Source of the DNA: Chryseobacterium sp. S0630
Lineage (GTDB): Bacteria > Bacteroidota > Bacteroidia > Flavobacteriales > Weeksellaceae
NCBI RefSeq assembly: GCF_024158915.1
Contig: NZ_JAMZGF010000001.1
Span: 124,001-188,000 of the forward strand
Direction: 5' to 3'
DNA: 64,000 bases
A program made the translations under genes and the position numbers. The notes beneath the pieces were generated by a model, which saw only the letters and a list, made by a program, of their open reading frames with translations, was not told where the DNA came from and ran no database searches. Positions within the stretch are counted from its first letter, which is position 1. Every line of letters begins with the position of its first letter. Positions 17,828-27,337 of this stretch are shown piece by piece.

Positions 17828-20206
17828 TTATTTATTGAAATCTACTTCATCATTAGAATGAAGGTTTTCATTGATGTTGTCCTCTTTCTTTTCTGTTGGT
17901 TTTTTAGGAGTTGGATCTGCTGGTCTTGGATTTTTGATCTCATCGATCGTCTGAAGACTTCCGTCATCTCCATATCCTCCGCTTAATCCTTTAAGGTTAG
18001 AACATCCGTCTTTCCAGTCTGAAGGCTTGACAAACTTGTCATCAGGAGTTACTCCTAAGCTCTTATCAGCCCATACTTTCTTCATGAAAATTGCCCAGAT
18101 CGGTAGTGCCATTCTCGCACCCTGACCTTCACCTGTTCCAAAGAAGTGGGTTGCTCTGTCTTCCCATCCAACCCATGCTCCGGTTGCCAGTTTTGGTGTG
18201 ATTCCCATAAACCATCCATCGGAGTTATTCTGAGTTGTTCCTGTTTTAGCAGCAATTTCCACAGCTTTTGAAATTCCTCTTCTTCCTAATTCTCCGGAAG
18301 CAGTTCCGTATTGTGCAACACCTTTCATAAGTTCAATCATGGTGTAGGCATACATTGGGTTCATTACTTCTTTTGGCTCTACGTTTACTTCTTTGATTAC
18401 TCTACCATTGGCATCTTCAATTCTCCAGATCATCTCTGGTTTGTTATAGTTACCATAGTTGGCGAAAGTACTGTATGCACCTAGCATTTCGTAAATAGTG
18501 ATGTCTGATGAACCTAAAGCGATAGTATTGTTTCTTGGAATATCTTCTGTTACTCCCAGATCTCTTGCTGTCTGGATTACAGCATCTACTCCTGTCATTT
18601 CAATAAGTCTTGCAGCAACAGGGTTTTGAGAGTGTGCCAATGCATCTTTTAAAGTAAGCATTCCGCCTCTTCCCGGTACATGCCATCCGTTATGATCGTA
18701 AGTTCCGTTAGAAACAGCCGAACAAGGTGTCATTCCCAGTTTCATAATAGCAGTAGCATATACGAAAGGCTTGAATGTAGATCCTACCTGTCTCTTACCT
18801 TGTTTGATATGGTCATATTGGAAGTGCTGCCAGTCTATACCACCTACCCAAGCTTTGATTTCTCCGGTTCCTGGAACCATAGACATTAAACCTGCCTGTG
18901 CAATTTGTTTGTGGTATCTGATAGAATCCCATGGAGACATTTCCACCTCTTCTTCTCCGGCCCATGTGAATCGTGAAGTTTTGATAGGTTTTTTGAACTC
19001 CATCATAATAGAATCCTCAGGCATTCCGTCAGCTTTCAGCAATTTATAACGGCCGGTTCTTTTCATCGCCTGAACCATTACATCTTTGATTTGTTTATCA
19101 TTAAGATAGTAGAAAGGTCTGTTCTTTCTTCCTCTCTGTTCTGCATCAAATCTCTTCTGAAGATCTGTTAAGTGCTCTTTGATTGATTCTTCAGCATATT
19201 TCTGCATTTTAGAATCAAGAGTAACATATATTTTTAAACCGTCCTTGTAAAGGTTAAGTTTTTTACCGGTTTCTTTTTCATGAGCTTCAAGATATTTGTC
19301 AATCTCTTTTCTCAGATAGAACTTGTAATAAGCAGAATATCCATCAGTAATACTCTTGATAGGGTGGAAGTCTACTTCAATCGGAGTACTGGCTGCTTTT
19401 TCGTACGTTGCAGCATCAATATATCCGGTTTTCTGCATTTGATCTAATACGACATTCCTTCTTTCTTTAGCCTTTTCAGGATATCTGTAAGGATTGTTTT
19501 TTCTTGGGTTTTCAAGCATTGCTACAAATGTTGCAGCTTCTGGTAATGTAAGTTCAGATGTTTTCTTGTTAAAGTAAACTCTGGAAGCCATTTCAATACC
19601 ATTAGCGTTGAAAAGGAAGTCAAATTTGTTGAAATAAAGAGTGATAATCTCTTCTTTGGTGTATCTTTTCTCAAGACTTACTGCTACTACCCATTCTTTC
19701 AGTTTCTGGAATGCTCTCTGAACTTTATTCTGAGAAGCATTTCCTGTGAAAAGAAGTTTGGCAAGCTGTTGGGTAATGGTAGAACCTCCACCACGTCCAC
19801 CACCATATGCAACGGCTCTGGCAACAGAGTATAAATCGATTCCTGAGTGTTCTTTAAAACGCTCATCTTCTTTAGCCTGTAGAGCATAAATAAGATAAGG
19901 AGGAAGGTCTTTATAAACGATTGGCTGAGTCTTTTCTTTTTCGAATTTACCCAAAGTTACTCCGTCTGAAGAAATGATTTCAGAAGCAACAAAGATATCC
20001 GGGTTTTCAAGTTCTTTTACATCAGGCATTTCCCCAAGGAATCCTTGAGAAACCGAAAAGAAAAGCCCTGAAATTCCCAGAACTACCGCAATGAGTCCGA
20101 TCCAAATAAACGAAACCCATTTTCTCCAGGAGGTATCTTTCTTTTTCTTGGGAGGCAGAGGAAATGTTTTCCCCTTATTTCCTGCATTTTTTTTGTTTTC
20201 TTCCAT
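17828..20206 (-). CDS. mrcA: Bifunctional class A penicillin-binding protein (PBP1A-type)
   Basis: 792 residues; polymerises and crosslinks peptidoglycan from lipid II. A basic cytoplasmic start and one membrane helix (about 33-53) precede the GT51 glycosyltransferase with the catalytic EDERFKEHSG (Glu113) and GGSTITQQLAK (140-150). The transpeptidase has STFK (Ser476, Lys479), SQN (526-528) and KTGT (654-657). The C-terminus ends in a Lys/Pro/Glu-rich tail. Third gene of the unit, 6 bases after gldH; the coupling of a gliding gene to wall synthesis is common in flavobacteria. Confidence 0.95.
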   Translation of the reverse strand: MEENKKNAGNKGKTFPLPPKKKKDTSWRKWVSFIWIGLIAVVLGISGLFFSVSQGFLGEMPDVKELENPDIFVASEIISSDGVTLGKFEKEKTQPIVYKDLPPYLIYALQAKEDERFKEHSGIDLYSVARAVAYGGGRGGGSTITQQLAKLLFTGNASQNKVQRAFQKLKEWVVAVSLEKRYTKEEIITLYFNKFDFLFNANGIEMASRVYFNKKTSELTLPEAATFVAMLENPRKNNPYRYPEKAKERRNVVLDQMQKTGYIDAATYEKAASTPIEVDFHPIKSITDGYSAYYKFYLRKEIDKYLEAHEKETGKKLNLYKDGLKIYVTLDSKMQKYAEESIKEHLTDLQKRFDAEQRGRKNRPFYYLNDKQIKDVMVQAMKRTGRYKLLKADGMPEDSIMMEFKKPIKTSRFTWAGEEEVEMSPWDSIRYHKQIAQAGLMSMVPGTGEIKAWVGGIDWQHFQYDHIKQGKRQVGSTFKPFVYATAIMKLGMTPCSAVSNGTYDHNGWHVPGRGGMLTLKDALAHSQNPVAARLIEMTGVDAVIQTARDLGVTEDIPRNNTIALGSSDITIYEMLGAYSTFANYGNYNKPEMIWRIEDANGRVIKEVNVEPKEVMNPMYAYTMIELMKGVAQYGTASGELGRRGISKAVEIAAKTGTTQNNSDGWFMGITPKLATGAWVGWEDRATHFFGTGEGQGARMALPIWAIFMKKVWADKSLGVTPDDKFVKPSDWKDGCSNLKGLSGGYGDDGSLQTIDEIKNPRPADPTPKKPTEKKEDNINENLHSNDEVDFNK

Positions 20207-20212
20207 TTATGG

Positions 20213-20677
20213 TTACGGTTTAGCCGTTTCTATTTTTACCCCAATATCCTCAATTCCCTGAAGGTTGTCATTTCTCATCGCCTGAGTAAGACTGATTTCA
20301 TATTTCCCTTGTCCCGGAAACTGGTAATTTACTTTATACTGAAACAAAGTTTCCTTCGTATCACCAAACCCTGTACCAAGCCATTCTCCGTTTGGTTTAG
20401 CCAGAACATAATTCAAGGTGTCTGTTTCCTTTTTTTTGTTCTGGAGATTGGTGAAATTCACTATAAACCTTATATTGCTGTAAGGATAAGCGTTGTTATT
20501 TCTTACGACAAATATAATATTTTTAGGATTCTGCGGATCTGAAACTTCAAGATTAAATTTTTGTTCACTTTTCTTATTCCATTTGTTATCAACGGAATTC
20601 ATGATGACATCTCCTCCTGAGGAAGAGTTGCAGCTAAAGAAAAGGATAAGTGAAAGTAATCCTAAAATTTTATGCAT
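20213..20677 (-). CDS. gldH: Gliding motility lipoprotein GldH
   Basis: 154 residues with lipobox LFFSC (Cys16). The mature domain has the GldH pattern: NKWNKKSEQKFNLEV, NNAYPYSNIRFIVNF, NGEWLGTGFGDTKE and QAMRNDNLQGIEDIG. In Flavobacterium johnsoniae gldH is required for gliding and T9SS-linked functions; its molecular role is not defined. Its start overlaps the ricT stop by 8 bases, and PBP1A follows directly. Confidence 0.93.
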   Translation of the reverse strand: MHKILGLLSLILFFSCNSSSGGDVIMNSVDNKWNKKSEQKFNLEVSDPQNPKNIIFVVRNNNAYPYSNIRFIVNFTNLQNKKKETDTLNYVLAKPNGEWLGTGFGDTKETLFQYKVNYQFPGQGKYEISLTQAMRNDNLQGIEDIGVKIETAKP

Positions 20678-22079
20678 TGTTATCTTTTTTTGGAGGATAT
20701 TTCTTTTTGAATTTTTTCTTGTTCGGATTGTTGCTCTGTGGCTTTTTATCAGCGTCAGAATTATTCACTGCTTTTTCCACAGGGGCTTTTTGCTGTGGGT
20801 GCTGCTTTTGAGGTTTTGGCTGATTTGCAGATTGAGCATTCGGGTTTTCGGTTTTTTCAGATCTTTCCGGCCTCTCTTGCCTTTCCGGTCTGTTTCTTTT
20901 TTGTCCTTGGCCCTGACCCTGATTTTGCTGGTTGTTATTTTGCTTATTCTGGTTGCTCTGGTTGTTTCTGTTTCGGTTGTTTCCTCTGTTTTTCTTTTCG
21001 AAACGATCCACATTGTTTTCCTGAATCAAATCGATCGTGTGAGTAGAGGCTTCCGGTTGTTTCAGGTCTTCAAGAGGAAGTGTTTTTTCTCCTCTTTTAT
21101 TCTTTGAAATCAATTTTTTAACAAGGTCAATGTCAAAATCATACCATGCAATTGAACTGTCTACATAAGCAAACCACATTTTCTTTTTGAAAACGTCGAT
21201 TTTAATACAGAATGCTTTTCCTTTCTCAGTTTCCAAAGTAGTTGAAGAAGAAGGGAAGTTGCTTAATGCATCCAGATAACTGTCAAGCTCATAGTTAAGA
21301 CAACATTTAAGCTTACCGCATTGCCCTGCCAGTTTCTGAGGATTGATACTCAGCTGTTGATATCTTGCAACATTGGTGTTTACAGATCTGAAGTCTGTAA
21401 GCCATGTAGAGCAGCAAAGTTCACGTCCGCAAGATCCGATTCCACCTACTTTGGCAGCTTCCTGTCTGAAACCGATTTGTTTCATGTCGATTTTAGTACG
21501 GAAAGCTCCAGCGTAATCTTTGATTAGTTGTCTGAAATCCACTCGGTTCTCAGCAGTGTAATAAAAGGTGATTTTTGAGGAGTCACCCTGATATTCCACG
21601 TCTGTAACTTTCATTTCAAGGCCTAATCTCTGGGCAATTTTTCTTGCTTCAAGCTTTACGCCATCTTCTTTTTTTCTTGCTTCCTGCCATACCTCAAGAT
21701 CTTTTTGGTTGGCTTGTCTGTATATTTTGAGTGCCGATTCTTCAGAAAACTTTTTCTTTTTCATCTGAATCTTTACTAATTCTCCCGTAAGGCTTACTAC
21801 GCCTACATCGTGTCCCGGACTTGATTCTACTGTAATTACGCTACCTATATGTAAAGGGATATTATTTACATTCTTATAAAACGATTTTCTGTCATTTTTA
21901 AATCTAACTTCAACAAAATCACACCTGTTTGGTGCCGGATTGTTGATGTTAGAAAGCCAGTCAAAAACACTTAATTTATAACTATTCCCGCAGGTATTTA
22001 CATTTTCACAGCCATTTGCGGTTTTTTTAGGGCCGCAAGAATGTGCAGAATCGCCGGATGTTTTACATCCACAACTCAT
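20670..22079 (-). CDS. ricT: PSP1-domain protein, RicT (YaaT)-like
   Basis: 469 residues. A Cys-rich start (C3, C5, C15, C23, C29) precedes the PSP1 domain. Two CxxxxCC-type clusters, CGRELCC and CGKLKCC, are the iron-sulfur ligands expected for the RicA-RicF-RicT complex, which in Bacillus acts on RNase Y-dependent processing. Residues about 350-469 are a low-complexity tail of N, Q, G, R and K (e.g. NNNQQNQGQGQGQ), perhaps RNA-binding. Neighbouring gldH on one transcript is a conserved flavobacterial arrangement. Whether the Ric partners exist here cannot be told from the window. Confidence 0.88.
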   Translation of the reverse strand: MSCGCKTSGDSAHSCGPKKTANGCENVNTCGNSYKLSVFDWLSNINNPAPNRCDFVEVRFKNDRKSFYKNVNNIPLHIGSVITVESSPGHDVGVVSLTGELVKIQMKKKKFSEESALKIYRQANQKDLEVWQEARKKEDGVKLEARKIAQRLGLEMKVTDVEYQGDSSKITFYYTAENRVDFRQLIKDYAGAFRTKIDMKQIGFRQEAAKVGGIGSCGRELCCSTWLTDFRSVNTNVARYQQLSINPQKLAGQCGKLKCCLNYELDSYLDALSNFPSSSTTLETEKGKAFCIKIDVFKKKMWFAYVDSSIAWYDFDIDLVKKLISKNKRGEKTLPLEDLKQPEASTHTIDLIQENNVDRFEKKNRGNNRNRNNQSNQNKQNNNQQNQGQGQGQKRNRPERQERPERSEKTENPNAQSANQPKPQKQHPQQKAPVEKAVNNSDADKKPQSNNPNKKKFKKKYPPKKDNNA

Positions 22080-22535
22080 ATTTTCTATTATTTATAATCT
22101 GCAAATTTATGTATTTTTATCTTTATGCGATTCTAAAATACTTAAATAACCTGAATTGGAGATAAAACATTTTCCTGTTTTGAGTCAGAATGATCGTTAA
22201 GAGCTGCTATTAAGGATGTAAAGGGCATAGATTTTTTTAATTTAATCTTTTTATTCCAACTCTGTTTAATTTAACATTTATTATCATTTTACTTTCCTGT
22301 TTGTGTTCTTTGAGGTTGTTATGACTTAATGTTAAACATTTGTTTAAAATTAAACAATAGATGGTTTTTGGTTTTTTAATCTCTTTAAATATTTCATAAT
22401 GATTATTTTGTGGTTTATTTCCTTTGAGTTATTATTTTAAACATAGTTTTCTTTTAGGATATTGTTTAAAATATTAGCAAATATTAACAGATGTATTCAA
22501 AATAATTTTATATTTGGCTTATATAATAATAGTCT
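22080..22535. promoter_or_regulatory. 456-base divergent intergenic region between ricT and the FadL-type porin
   Basis: Very AT-rich. It holds a TAAATTTG -7 element for ricT on the minus strand at 22102-22109 and a TATATTTG -7 element for the porin at 22509-22516, 20 bases before its ATG. I found no credible gene, hairpin or repeat in the middle. Confidence 0.5.
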
Positions 22536-23774
22536 ATGAAAAAAATATTAGTATCAACTGCTTTATTGGCGGGAGTTCTATCTTACGCAGGTGGCTTTAG
22601 AGTTTCCCTGCAAGGGGTAAAACAATTGGCAATGGCGCATACTAGTGCTCATGCCGAAGACGCGAGTGTGACATTCTTTAACCCGGCGGGTATGTCATTT
22701 ATCCCTTCCAAACTGAGTGTAGTGGCAGGAGGGTTTGCAGCAAGTAACAAGGTTACTTTTCAAAACTTCAATACTTTACAAAGTACAGAAACAGATAACC
22801 CTGTAGGAACTCCTTTCTATGCCGCAATTACTTATAGACCGATAGAAAAGCTTACCGTAGGTCTAAGTGTAACAACGCCTTTTGGAAGTACAATTAAGTG
22901 GCCGAATGACTGGGAAGGCAAAGAAATGGTTCAGAAATTAGAACTTAAAAGTTTCTACTTCCAGCCAATGGTTTCTGTAAAACTAGCTCCATGGGTATCT
23001 TTTGGTGCCAGCTATATCTATGCAAAAGGAGTTGTAGACTGGGATAAAGCAGTTACGCAATTTGGAGGACAAGTAAATATCAATGATAAAAAAGCAAGCG
23101 GACACGGATATGGTTTCGGTTTCTACTTCAGACCTGATCCGAAATTAGATGTGAGTATTGCCTACCGTTCAGCAATAGATATGAAAGCTAAGAATGGTAC
23201 AGCTACATTCCAGTTCCCTTCTCAATCTATTTATAATCAACTTAAGCTGAATGCTGCCGGACAAGATGGTTTCTCAGCAACATTACCATTGGTTGAAGAA
23301 TATACCATTGGTTTAACTTATAAGGTGACACCAAAATGGCAGGTTTCTGCTGACTTTAACTATCACGGATGGGAAAGGTACAGTAAGCTTACCCTGGATT
23401 TCGAAAATGCTCCTATTGGAAACAACCCATCAGATCCAACAGTTCTTACAAGTCCTAAAAACTTCAGGAATTCCAAAACATTCAGATTGGGAACTCAGTA
23501 CGCATTCACCAATATGATTTACGGACGTTTGGGAGCTTATTATGATGAAGCACCTTATACAACAGATAATTTTATTCCGGAAACACCTTCATATGATACG
23601 TATGTTGTTACAGGAGGGATAGGCTTTAAGCTGAAACAATTCGGAATTGATATTGCTGGAGGATATGCAATGCCTCAATACAGAAATGTAAATAATGCTA
23701 ATCTAGGTTTCTACGGACAGTCGAAAGCAACAGCATTTTACTTAGGTCTAGGTTTATCTTATAATCCATTTTAA
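22536..23774 (+). CDS. FadL/OmpP1/TodX-family outer membrane transporter
   Basis: 412 residues. Signal peptide (about 1-19), then the FadL-type N-terminal plug: GGFRVSLQGVKQLAMAHTSAHAEDASVTFFNPAGMSFIP contains the family's NPAG motif. The rest alternates amphipathic strands for a 14-stranded barrel and ends in an aromatic strand (GLGLSYNPF). Members take up hydrophobic compounds such as long-chain fatty acids. The GDSL-type lipoprotein follows after 12 bases, which suggests a paired role in taking up and hydrolysing lipid-like substrates (inference). Confidence 0.9.
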   Translation: MKKILVSTALLAGVLSYAGGFRVSLQGVKQLAMAHTSAHAEDASVTFFNPAGMSFIPSKLSVVAGGFAASNKVTFQNFNTLQSTETDNPVGTPFYAAITYRPIEKLTVGLSVTTPFGSTIKWPNDWEGKEMVQKLELKSFYFQPMVSVKLAPWVSFGASYIYAKGVVDWDKAVTQFGGQVNINDKKASGHGYGFGFYFRPDPKLDVSIAYRSAIDMKAKNGTATFQFPSQSIYNQLKLNAAGQDGFSATLPLVEEYTIGLTYKVTPKWQVSADFNYHGWERYSKLTLDFENAPIGNNPSDPTVLTSPKNFRNSKTFRLGTQYAFTNMIYGRLGAYYDEAPYTTDNFIPETPSYDTYVVTGGIGFKLKQFGIDIAGGYAMPQYRNVNNANLGFYGQSKATAFYLGLGLSYNPF

Positions 23775-23786
23775 TTTTAGAAGACT

Positions 23787-25346
23787 ATGAAAAAAATTAT
23801 AATATCGACAATTGCAGTTTCTGCACTTCTTTTTACAGTAAGCTGTAATACAGATTTCGATACGGACGTGAAAGATATCCCGGTAACAAAAGGAGAGGCG
23901 GACTTTTCAAAATATATCTCATTAGGAAACTCTCTTACTTCAGGATATCGTGATGGTGCGCTTTACAGCAGTGGCCAGAATGAATCTTATCCAAGTATGA
24001 TCGCTGCACAGATGAAATTGGCAGGTGGAGGAGACTTTAAACAACCTTTAATGCCTAATGACGTAGGTGGGTTCAACAATCTTCCGGGTTTCCCAGGAAA
24101 ATTAACTCTTCAGGTTGTTAATGGATCTTTAGCTCCTGTGCCAAGTGGGGCAGCAGCTGCGTTGGATGTATTATCTGGCGGAGGTACTTATAATAACATG
24201 GGGGTTCCTGGTGCCAAGTCATTCCACCTGGTAGCGCCTGGATATGGTAGCCAGGCCGGGCTTGCAATGGGTACAGCTAATCCTTATTTTGTAAGGTTTG
24301 CTTCTTCTGCTACTACAAGTGTATTGGCTGATGCTATGGCTCAGAAAGCAACATTTTTCTCTCTTTGGATTGGTAATAATGATGTGTTATCTTATGCTAC
24401 GAACGGAGGAACAAACTCACAGACCGTAGCTGGTGTTACCACTTATACAGCAGCAACAGTTCAGACAGGAAATACCAATCCTACAACGTATAAATCTAAT
24501 GATATCTCTGATCCTGCATTAGTAGCTGGATCTATTAAGGCAGTTTTAGATGGTCTTAAAAGTGTAGGGACAACAAAAGGGGTTATTGCTAATATTCCTT
24601 CTGTTACTTCAGTTCCTTTCTTTACTACGGTACCTTATAACCCTTTGACGCCTGCTCTTTTAGGTTCAAACCTGACAACTCTTAATACGAGTTTATATGG
24701 TCCTTTGAAGCAAGCTCTTACTGCTTTTGGAGCTGGGGATAGAATTAATTTACTTTCTGCTACAGGTCCAAACCCTGTTTTAATTAAAGATGTTGCTTTG
24801 ACAGATTTATCTGCTCAGCTTACCGCTGCTTTAACTCCTTCTTTGGGAGCGCCGACAGCTGCTGCTTTTGGTCAGATCTTTGGCCAGGCAAGACAGGCGA
24901 CTGCAGATGATTATATTTTGCTTACAACAAGCTCTGTAATTGGAAGTACTGCGGCTGGAGTTCCGCCTCCGGTAAATATTTATGGAATTTCTTATCCATT
25001 ACAAAACCAGCATGTATTAACAAAAACAGAAGCCGGCTATGTGAAAACAGCAACAACTGCATATAATACCTCTATCAAATCGCTTGCTGATTCTTATGGG
25101 TTAGCATTTGTAGATGCTGGTACTAAAATGTTGGAACTGAATGGACAATCCGGGATTTCTTATGACGGAGTAAAATATACTGCGAAATTTGTAACAGGAG
25201 GAGCTTTCTCTCTGGATGGAGTTCACCTTACAGGACGTGGATACGGTATTGTTGCTAATGAATTTATCAAGTCTATCAATGCTAAATATAAGTCTACACT
25301 TCCACAGGTAGATCCGAACAAATATTCAGGAGTTAAATTCCCTTAA
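23787..25346 (+). CDS. SGNH/GDSL-type hydrolase lipoprotein
   Basis: 519 residues. Lipobox FTVSC (Cys20). SGNH blocks are present: block I YISLGNSLTSGY (nucleophile Ser49), block III-like WIGNNDV, and block V LDGVHLTGRG (Asp477, His480). It should be a lipid-anchored esterase or lipase with a long, Gly/Ala/Thr-rich middle. Co-transcribed with the FadL-type porin and ended by a strong terminator. Confidence 0.88.
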   Translation: MKKIIISTIAVSALLFTVSCNTDFDTDVKDIPVTKGEADFSKYISLGNSLTSGYRDGALYSSGQNESYPSMIAAQMKLAGGGDFKQPLMPNDVGGFNNLPGFPGKLTLQVVNGSLAPVPSGAAAALDVLSGGGTYNNMGVPGAKSFHLVAPGYGSQAGLAMGTANPYFVRFASSATTSVLADAMAQKATFFSLWIGNNDVLSYATNGGTNSQTVAGVTTYTAATVQTGNTNPTTYKSNDISDPALVAGSIKAVLDGLKSVGTTKGVIANIPSVTSVPFFTTVPYNPLTPALLGSNLTTLNTSLYGPLKQALTAFGAGDRINLLSATGPNPVLIKDVALTDLSAQLTAALTPSLGAPTAAAFGQIFGQARQATADDYILLTTSSVIGSTAAGVPPPVNIYGISYPLQNQHVLTKTEAGYVKTATTAYNTSIKSLADSYGLAFVDAGTKMLELNGQSGISYDGVKYTAKFVTGGAFSLDGVHLTGRGYGIVANEFIKSINAKYKSTLPQVDPNKYSGVKFP

Positions 25347-25370
25347 TAATTGATAAAATAAAAACTTAGA

Positions 25371-25402
25371 AACCACAAGAGTAAATCTTGTGGTTTTTTT
25401 TT
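25371..25402 (+). terminator. Terminator after the GDSL lipoprotein gene
   Basis: AACCACAAGA / TCTTGTGGTT stem followed by eight or more T. Confidence 0.85.
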
Positions 25403-25409
25403 AAATTTG
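25402..25409 (+). promoter_or_regulatory. -7 element of prs
   Basis: TAAATTTG directly after the preceding terminator, 22 bases before the prs ATG. Confidence 0.5.
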
Positions 25410-25431
25410 CAAAATCTTTTAAAAAGTAAAA

Positions 25432-26370
25432 ATGGCCGATCAGTTAAGTTATCTATTTTGTACAAGAACCAGCAGGGACTTGGCAGAGAAAATTGCCCAG
25501 AATTATGGGAAAGAATTAGGAAAAATCAACTTTCAGGAGTTCAGCGACGGGGAATTTGAGCCTGTTTTGGACGAATCTGTAAGAGGAGGAAGAGTTTTCC
25601 TGATTGGATCTACATTCCCTCCTGCAGACAATCTTTTAGAGCTTCTTCTAATGATTGATGCAGCAAAAAGAGCTTCTGCAAAGAGCATTACCGTAGTAAT
25701 TCCTTACTTCGGACTTGCCAGACAGGACAGAAAAGACAAACCAAGAGCGCCGATCGGTGCTAAACTAGTTGCTAACCTTCTTACAGCAGCGGGAGCAACA
25801 AGAGTGATGACTATGGATCTTCACGCAGATCAGATTCAAGGATTCTTCGAAATTCCGGTAGATCATCTGTATGCTTCCAGTATTTTTGTAGATTATATCA
25901 GATCTTTAGAGCTTGATAATCTTACTATTGCTTCTCCGGATATGGGAGGTGCAAAAAGAGCGAAAAACTATGCCGGTCACTTAGGGGCTGAAGTAGTAAT
26001 TGCCTACAAGGAAAGAAAAAAAGCAAACGTTGTAGAAGAAATGTTCCTTATCGGGGATGTAACAGGTAAAAACGTAATCCTTATTGATGATATGATTGAT
26101 ACTGCAGGTACACTTTGTAAAGCAGCTGATATCTTAATTGAAAAAGGAGCAAAAACAGTAAGGGCTATGGCAACTCACGGAGTGCTTTCAGGTAAGGCTT
26201 ACGAGAATATTGAGAACTCAAAACTCTTGGAAGTTATTGTAACTGACTCAATTCCTGTTAAAAATAATTTGTCATCTAAAATAAAAGTGCTATCTTGCGC
26301 CCCATTATTTGCAGATGTTATGACAATGGTTCACGAGCACAAATCAATTAGCAGCAAGTTTGTTATTTAA
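25432..26370 (+). CDS. prs: Ribose-phosphate pyrophosphokinase
   Basis: 312 residues, standard length. Makes PRPP from ribose 5-phosphate and ATP for purine, pyrimidine, His, Trp and NAD synthesis. It contains the PRPP synthetase signature (DLHADQIQGFF), the PRPP-binding loop VILIDDMIDTAGT, and the FSDGEFEP start region. It is followed 56 bases later by rplY, a usual pairing in bacteria. Confidence 0.97.
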   Translation: MADQLSYLFCTRTSRDLAEKIAQNYGKELGKINFQEFSDGEFEPVLDESVRGGRVFLIGSTFPPADNLLELLLMIDAAKRASAKSITVVIPYFGLARQDRKDKPRAPIGAKLVANLLTAAGATRVMTMDLHADQIQGFFEIPVDHLYASSIFVDYIRSLELDNLTIASPDMGGAKRAKNYAGHLGAEVVIAYKERKKANVVEEMFLIGDVTGKNVILIDDMIDTAGTLCKAADILIEKGAKTVRAMATHGVLSGKAYENIENSKLLEVIVTDSIPVKNNLSSKIKVLSCAPLFADVMTMVHEHKSISSKFVI

Positions 26371-26426
26371 TTGATTTAAAGCATATTGCAAATTAAAATT
26401 AGAACAATTTTTTAAATTTTTTATAA

Positions 26427-27074
26427 ATGAAATCTATTACAATTCAAGGTACAAAAAGAGAAAGCGTGGGCAAAAAGTCTACAAAAGCTTTACGTGATGC
26501 TGAATTAGTTCCTTGTGTTGTTTATGGAGGTGAAGCACCTTTGAACTTCTCTGCTGAAGAGAGCGCTTTCAAAGGATTAGTATACACTCCTGAAGCACAC
26601 ACGGTATCTATTGAAGTTGACGGAAAAACAATTCCAGCAGTTCTTCAAGATATTCAGTTTCACCCAATTACTGACAAAATTCTTCACATCGACTTCTATC
26701 AGTTATCTGACGATAAGCCAGTTATCATGGAGGTTCCTGTAAGAATTACTGGACGTTCTAAAGGTGTTGTTGCTGGTGGTGTTTTACGTCAGTCTTTCAG
26801 AAAACTAAAAGTAAAAGCTATCCCTGCTAACCTACCTGACGAAATCGTTGTAGATGTTACTCCATTAAGAATTGGTAACAAACTTTACATCGGTAGCATC
26901 AAAACAGAAGGTTACTCTTTCGTACACCCAGACAACGCAGTAGTAGTTGCTGTTAAGATGTCTAGAAATGCAATGAAAGGTGGTGCAGCAATGCAAGATG
27001 ATGAGGATGAAGAAGAAGTTGCAACTGAAGAAGGTGCAGCTCCTGAAGCAGCAGCTGAAACTGCAGCAGAATAA
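26427..27074 (+). CDS. rplY: 50S ribosomal protein L25, Ctc form
   Basis: 215 residues. The N-terminal L25 domain (about 1-95, [19 protein letters not shown]) binds 5S rRNA. The longer TL5/Ctc C-terminal domain is present (about 96-185, [18 protein letters not shown]), and the end is a Glu/Ala-rich acidic tail. Downstream of prs and closed by a terminator. Confidence 0.96.
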   Translation: MKSITIQGTKRESVGKKSTKALRDAELVPCVVYGGEAPLNFSAEESAFKGLVYTPEAHTVSIEVDGKTIPAVLQDIQFHPITDKILHIDFYQLSDDKPVIMEVPVRITGRSKGVVAGGVLRQSFRKLKVKAIPANLPDEIVVDVTPLRIGNKLYIGSIKTEGYSFVHPDNAVVVAVKMSRNAMKGGAAMQDDEDEEEVATEEGAAPEAAAETAAE

Positions 27075-27099
27075 GAATTGCTTATTTAAACAATATAAG

Positions 27100-27126
27100 A
27101 ACCCGTCATTTTGGCGGGTTTTTTAT
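27100..27126 (+). terminator. Terminator after rplY
   Basis: AACCCG / CGGGTT stem with a nine-base loop and a T run. Confidence 0.75.
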
Positions 27127-27287
27127 TTGATAATGAGTCTCAGTAAAATCGACAAAACAGCTTAATGCATTACTTTTAATTTTGTCTTTTTGCTTTATTG
27201 TCTTTCTCCACCTTAAACTATCGAATATTTCTATCAACTGACAATGATCAGTACCCGACCACATGCTTCCTTTCGGAAAAAAAGCCG

Positions 27288-27295
27288 TAAATTTG
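27288..27295 (+). promoter_or_regulatory. -7 element of sufS
   Basis: TAAATTTG 42 bases before the sufS ATG. The rest of the 27127-27337 gap shows no gene I can support. Confidence 0.45.
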
Positions 27296-27337
27296 AAGAG
27301 TTCTAAATAAGACCGTTTTAATTTAAAAAATAAATAA

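Noticed and set aside
20493-21107. 204-codon plus-strand frame rich in Phe, Leu and Arg
   Set aside because: Antisense to gldH and the low-complexity tail of ricT, whose frames are conserved.
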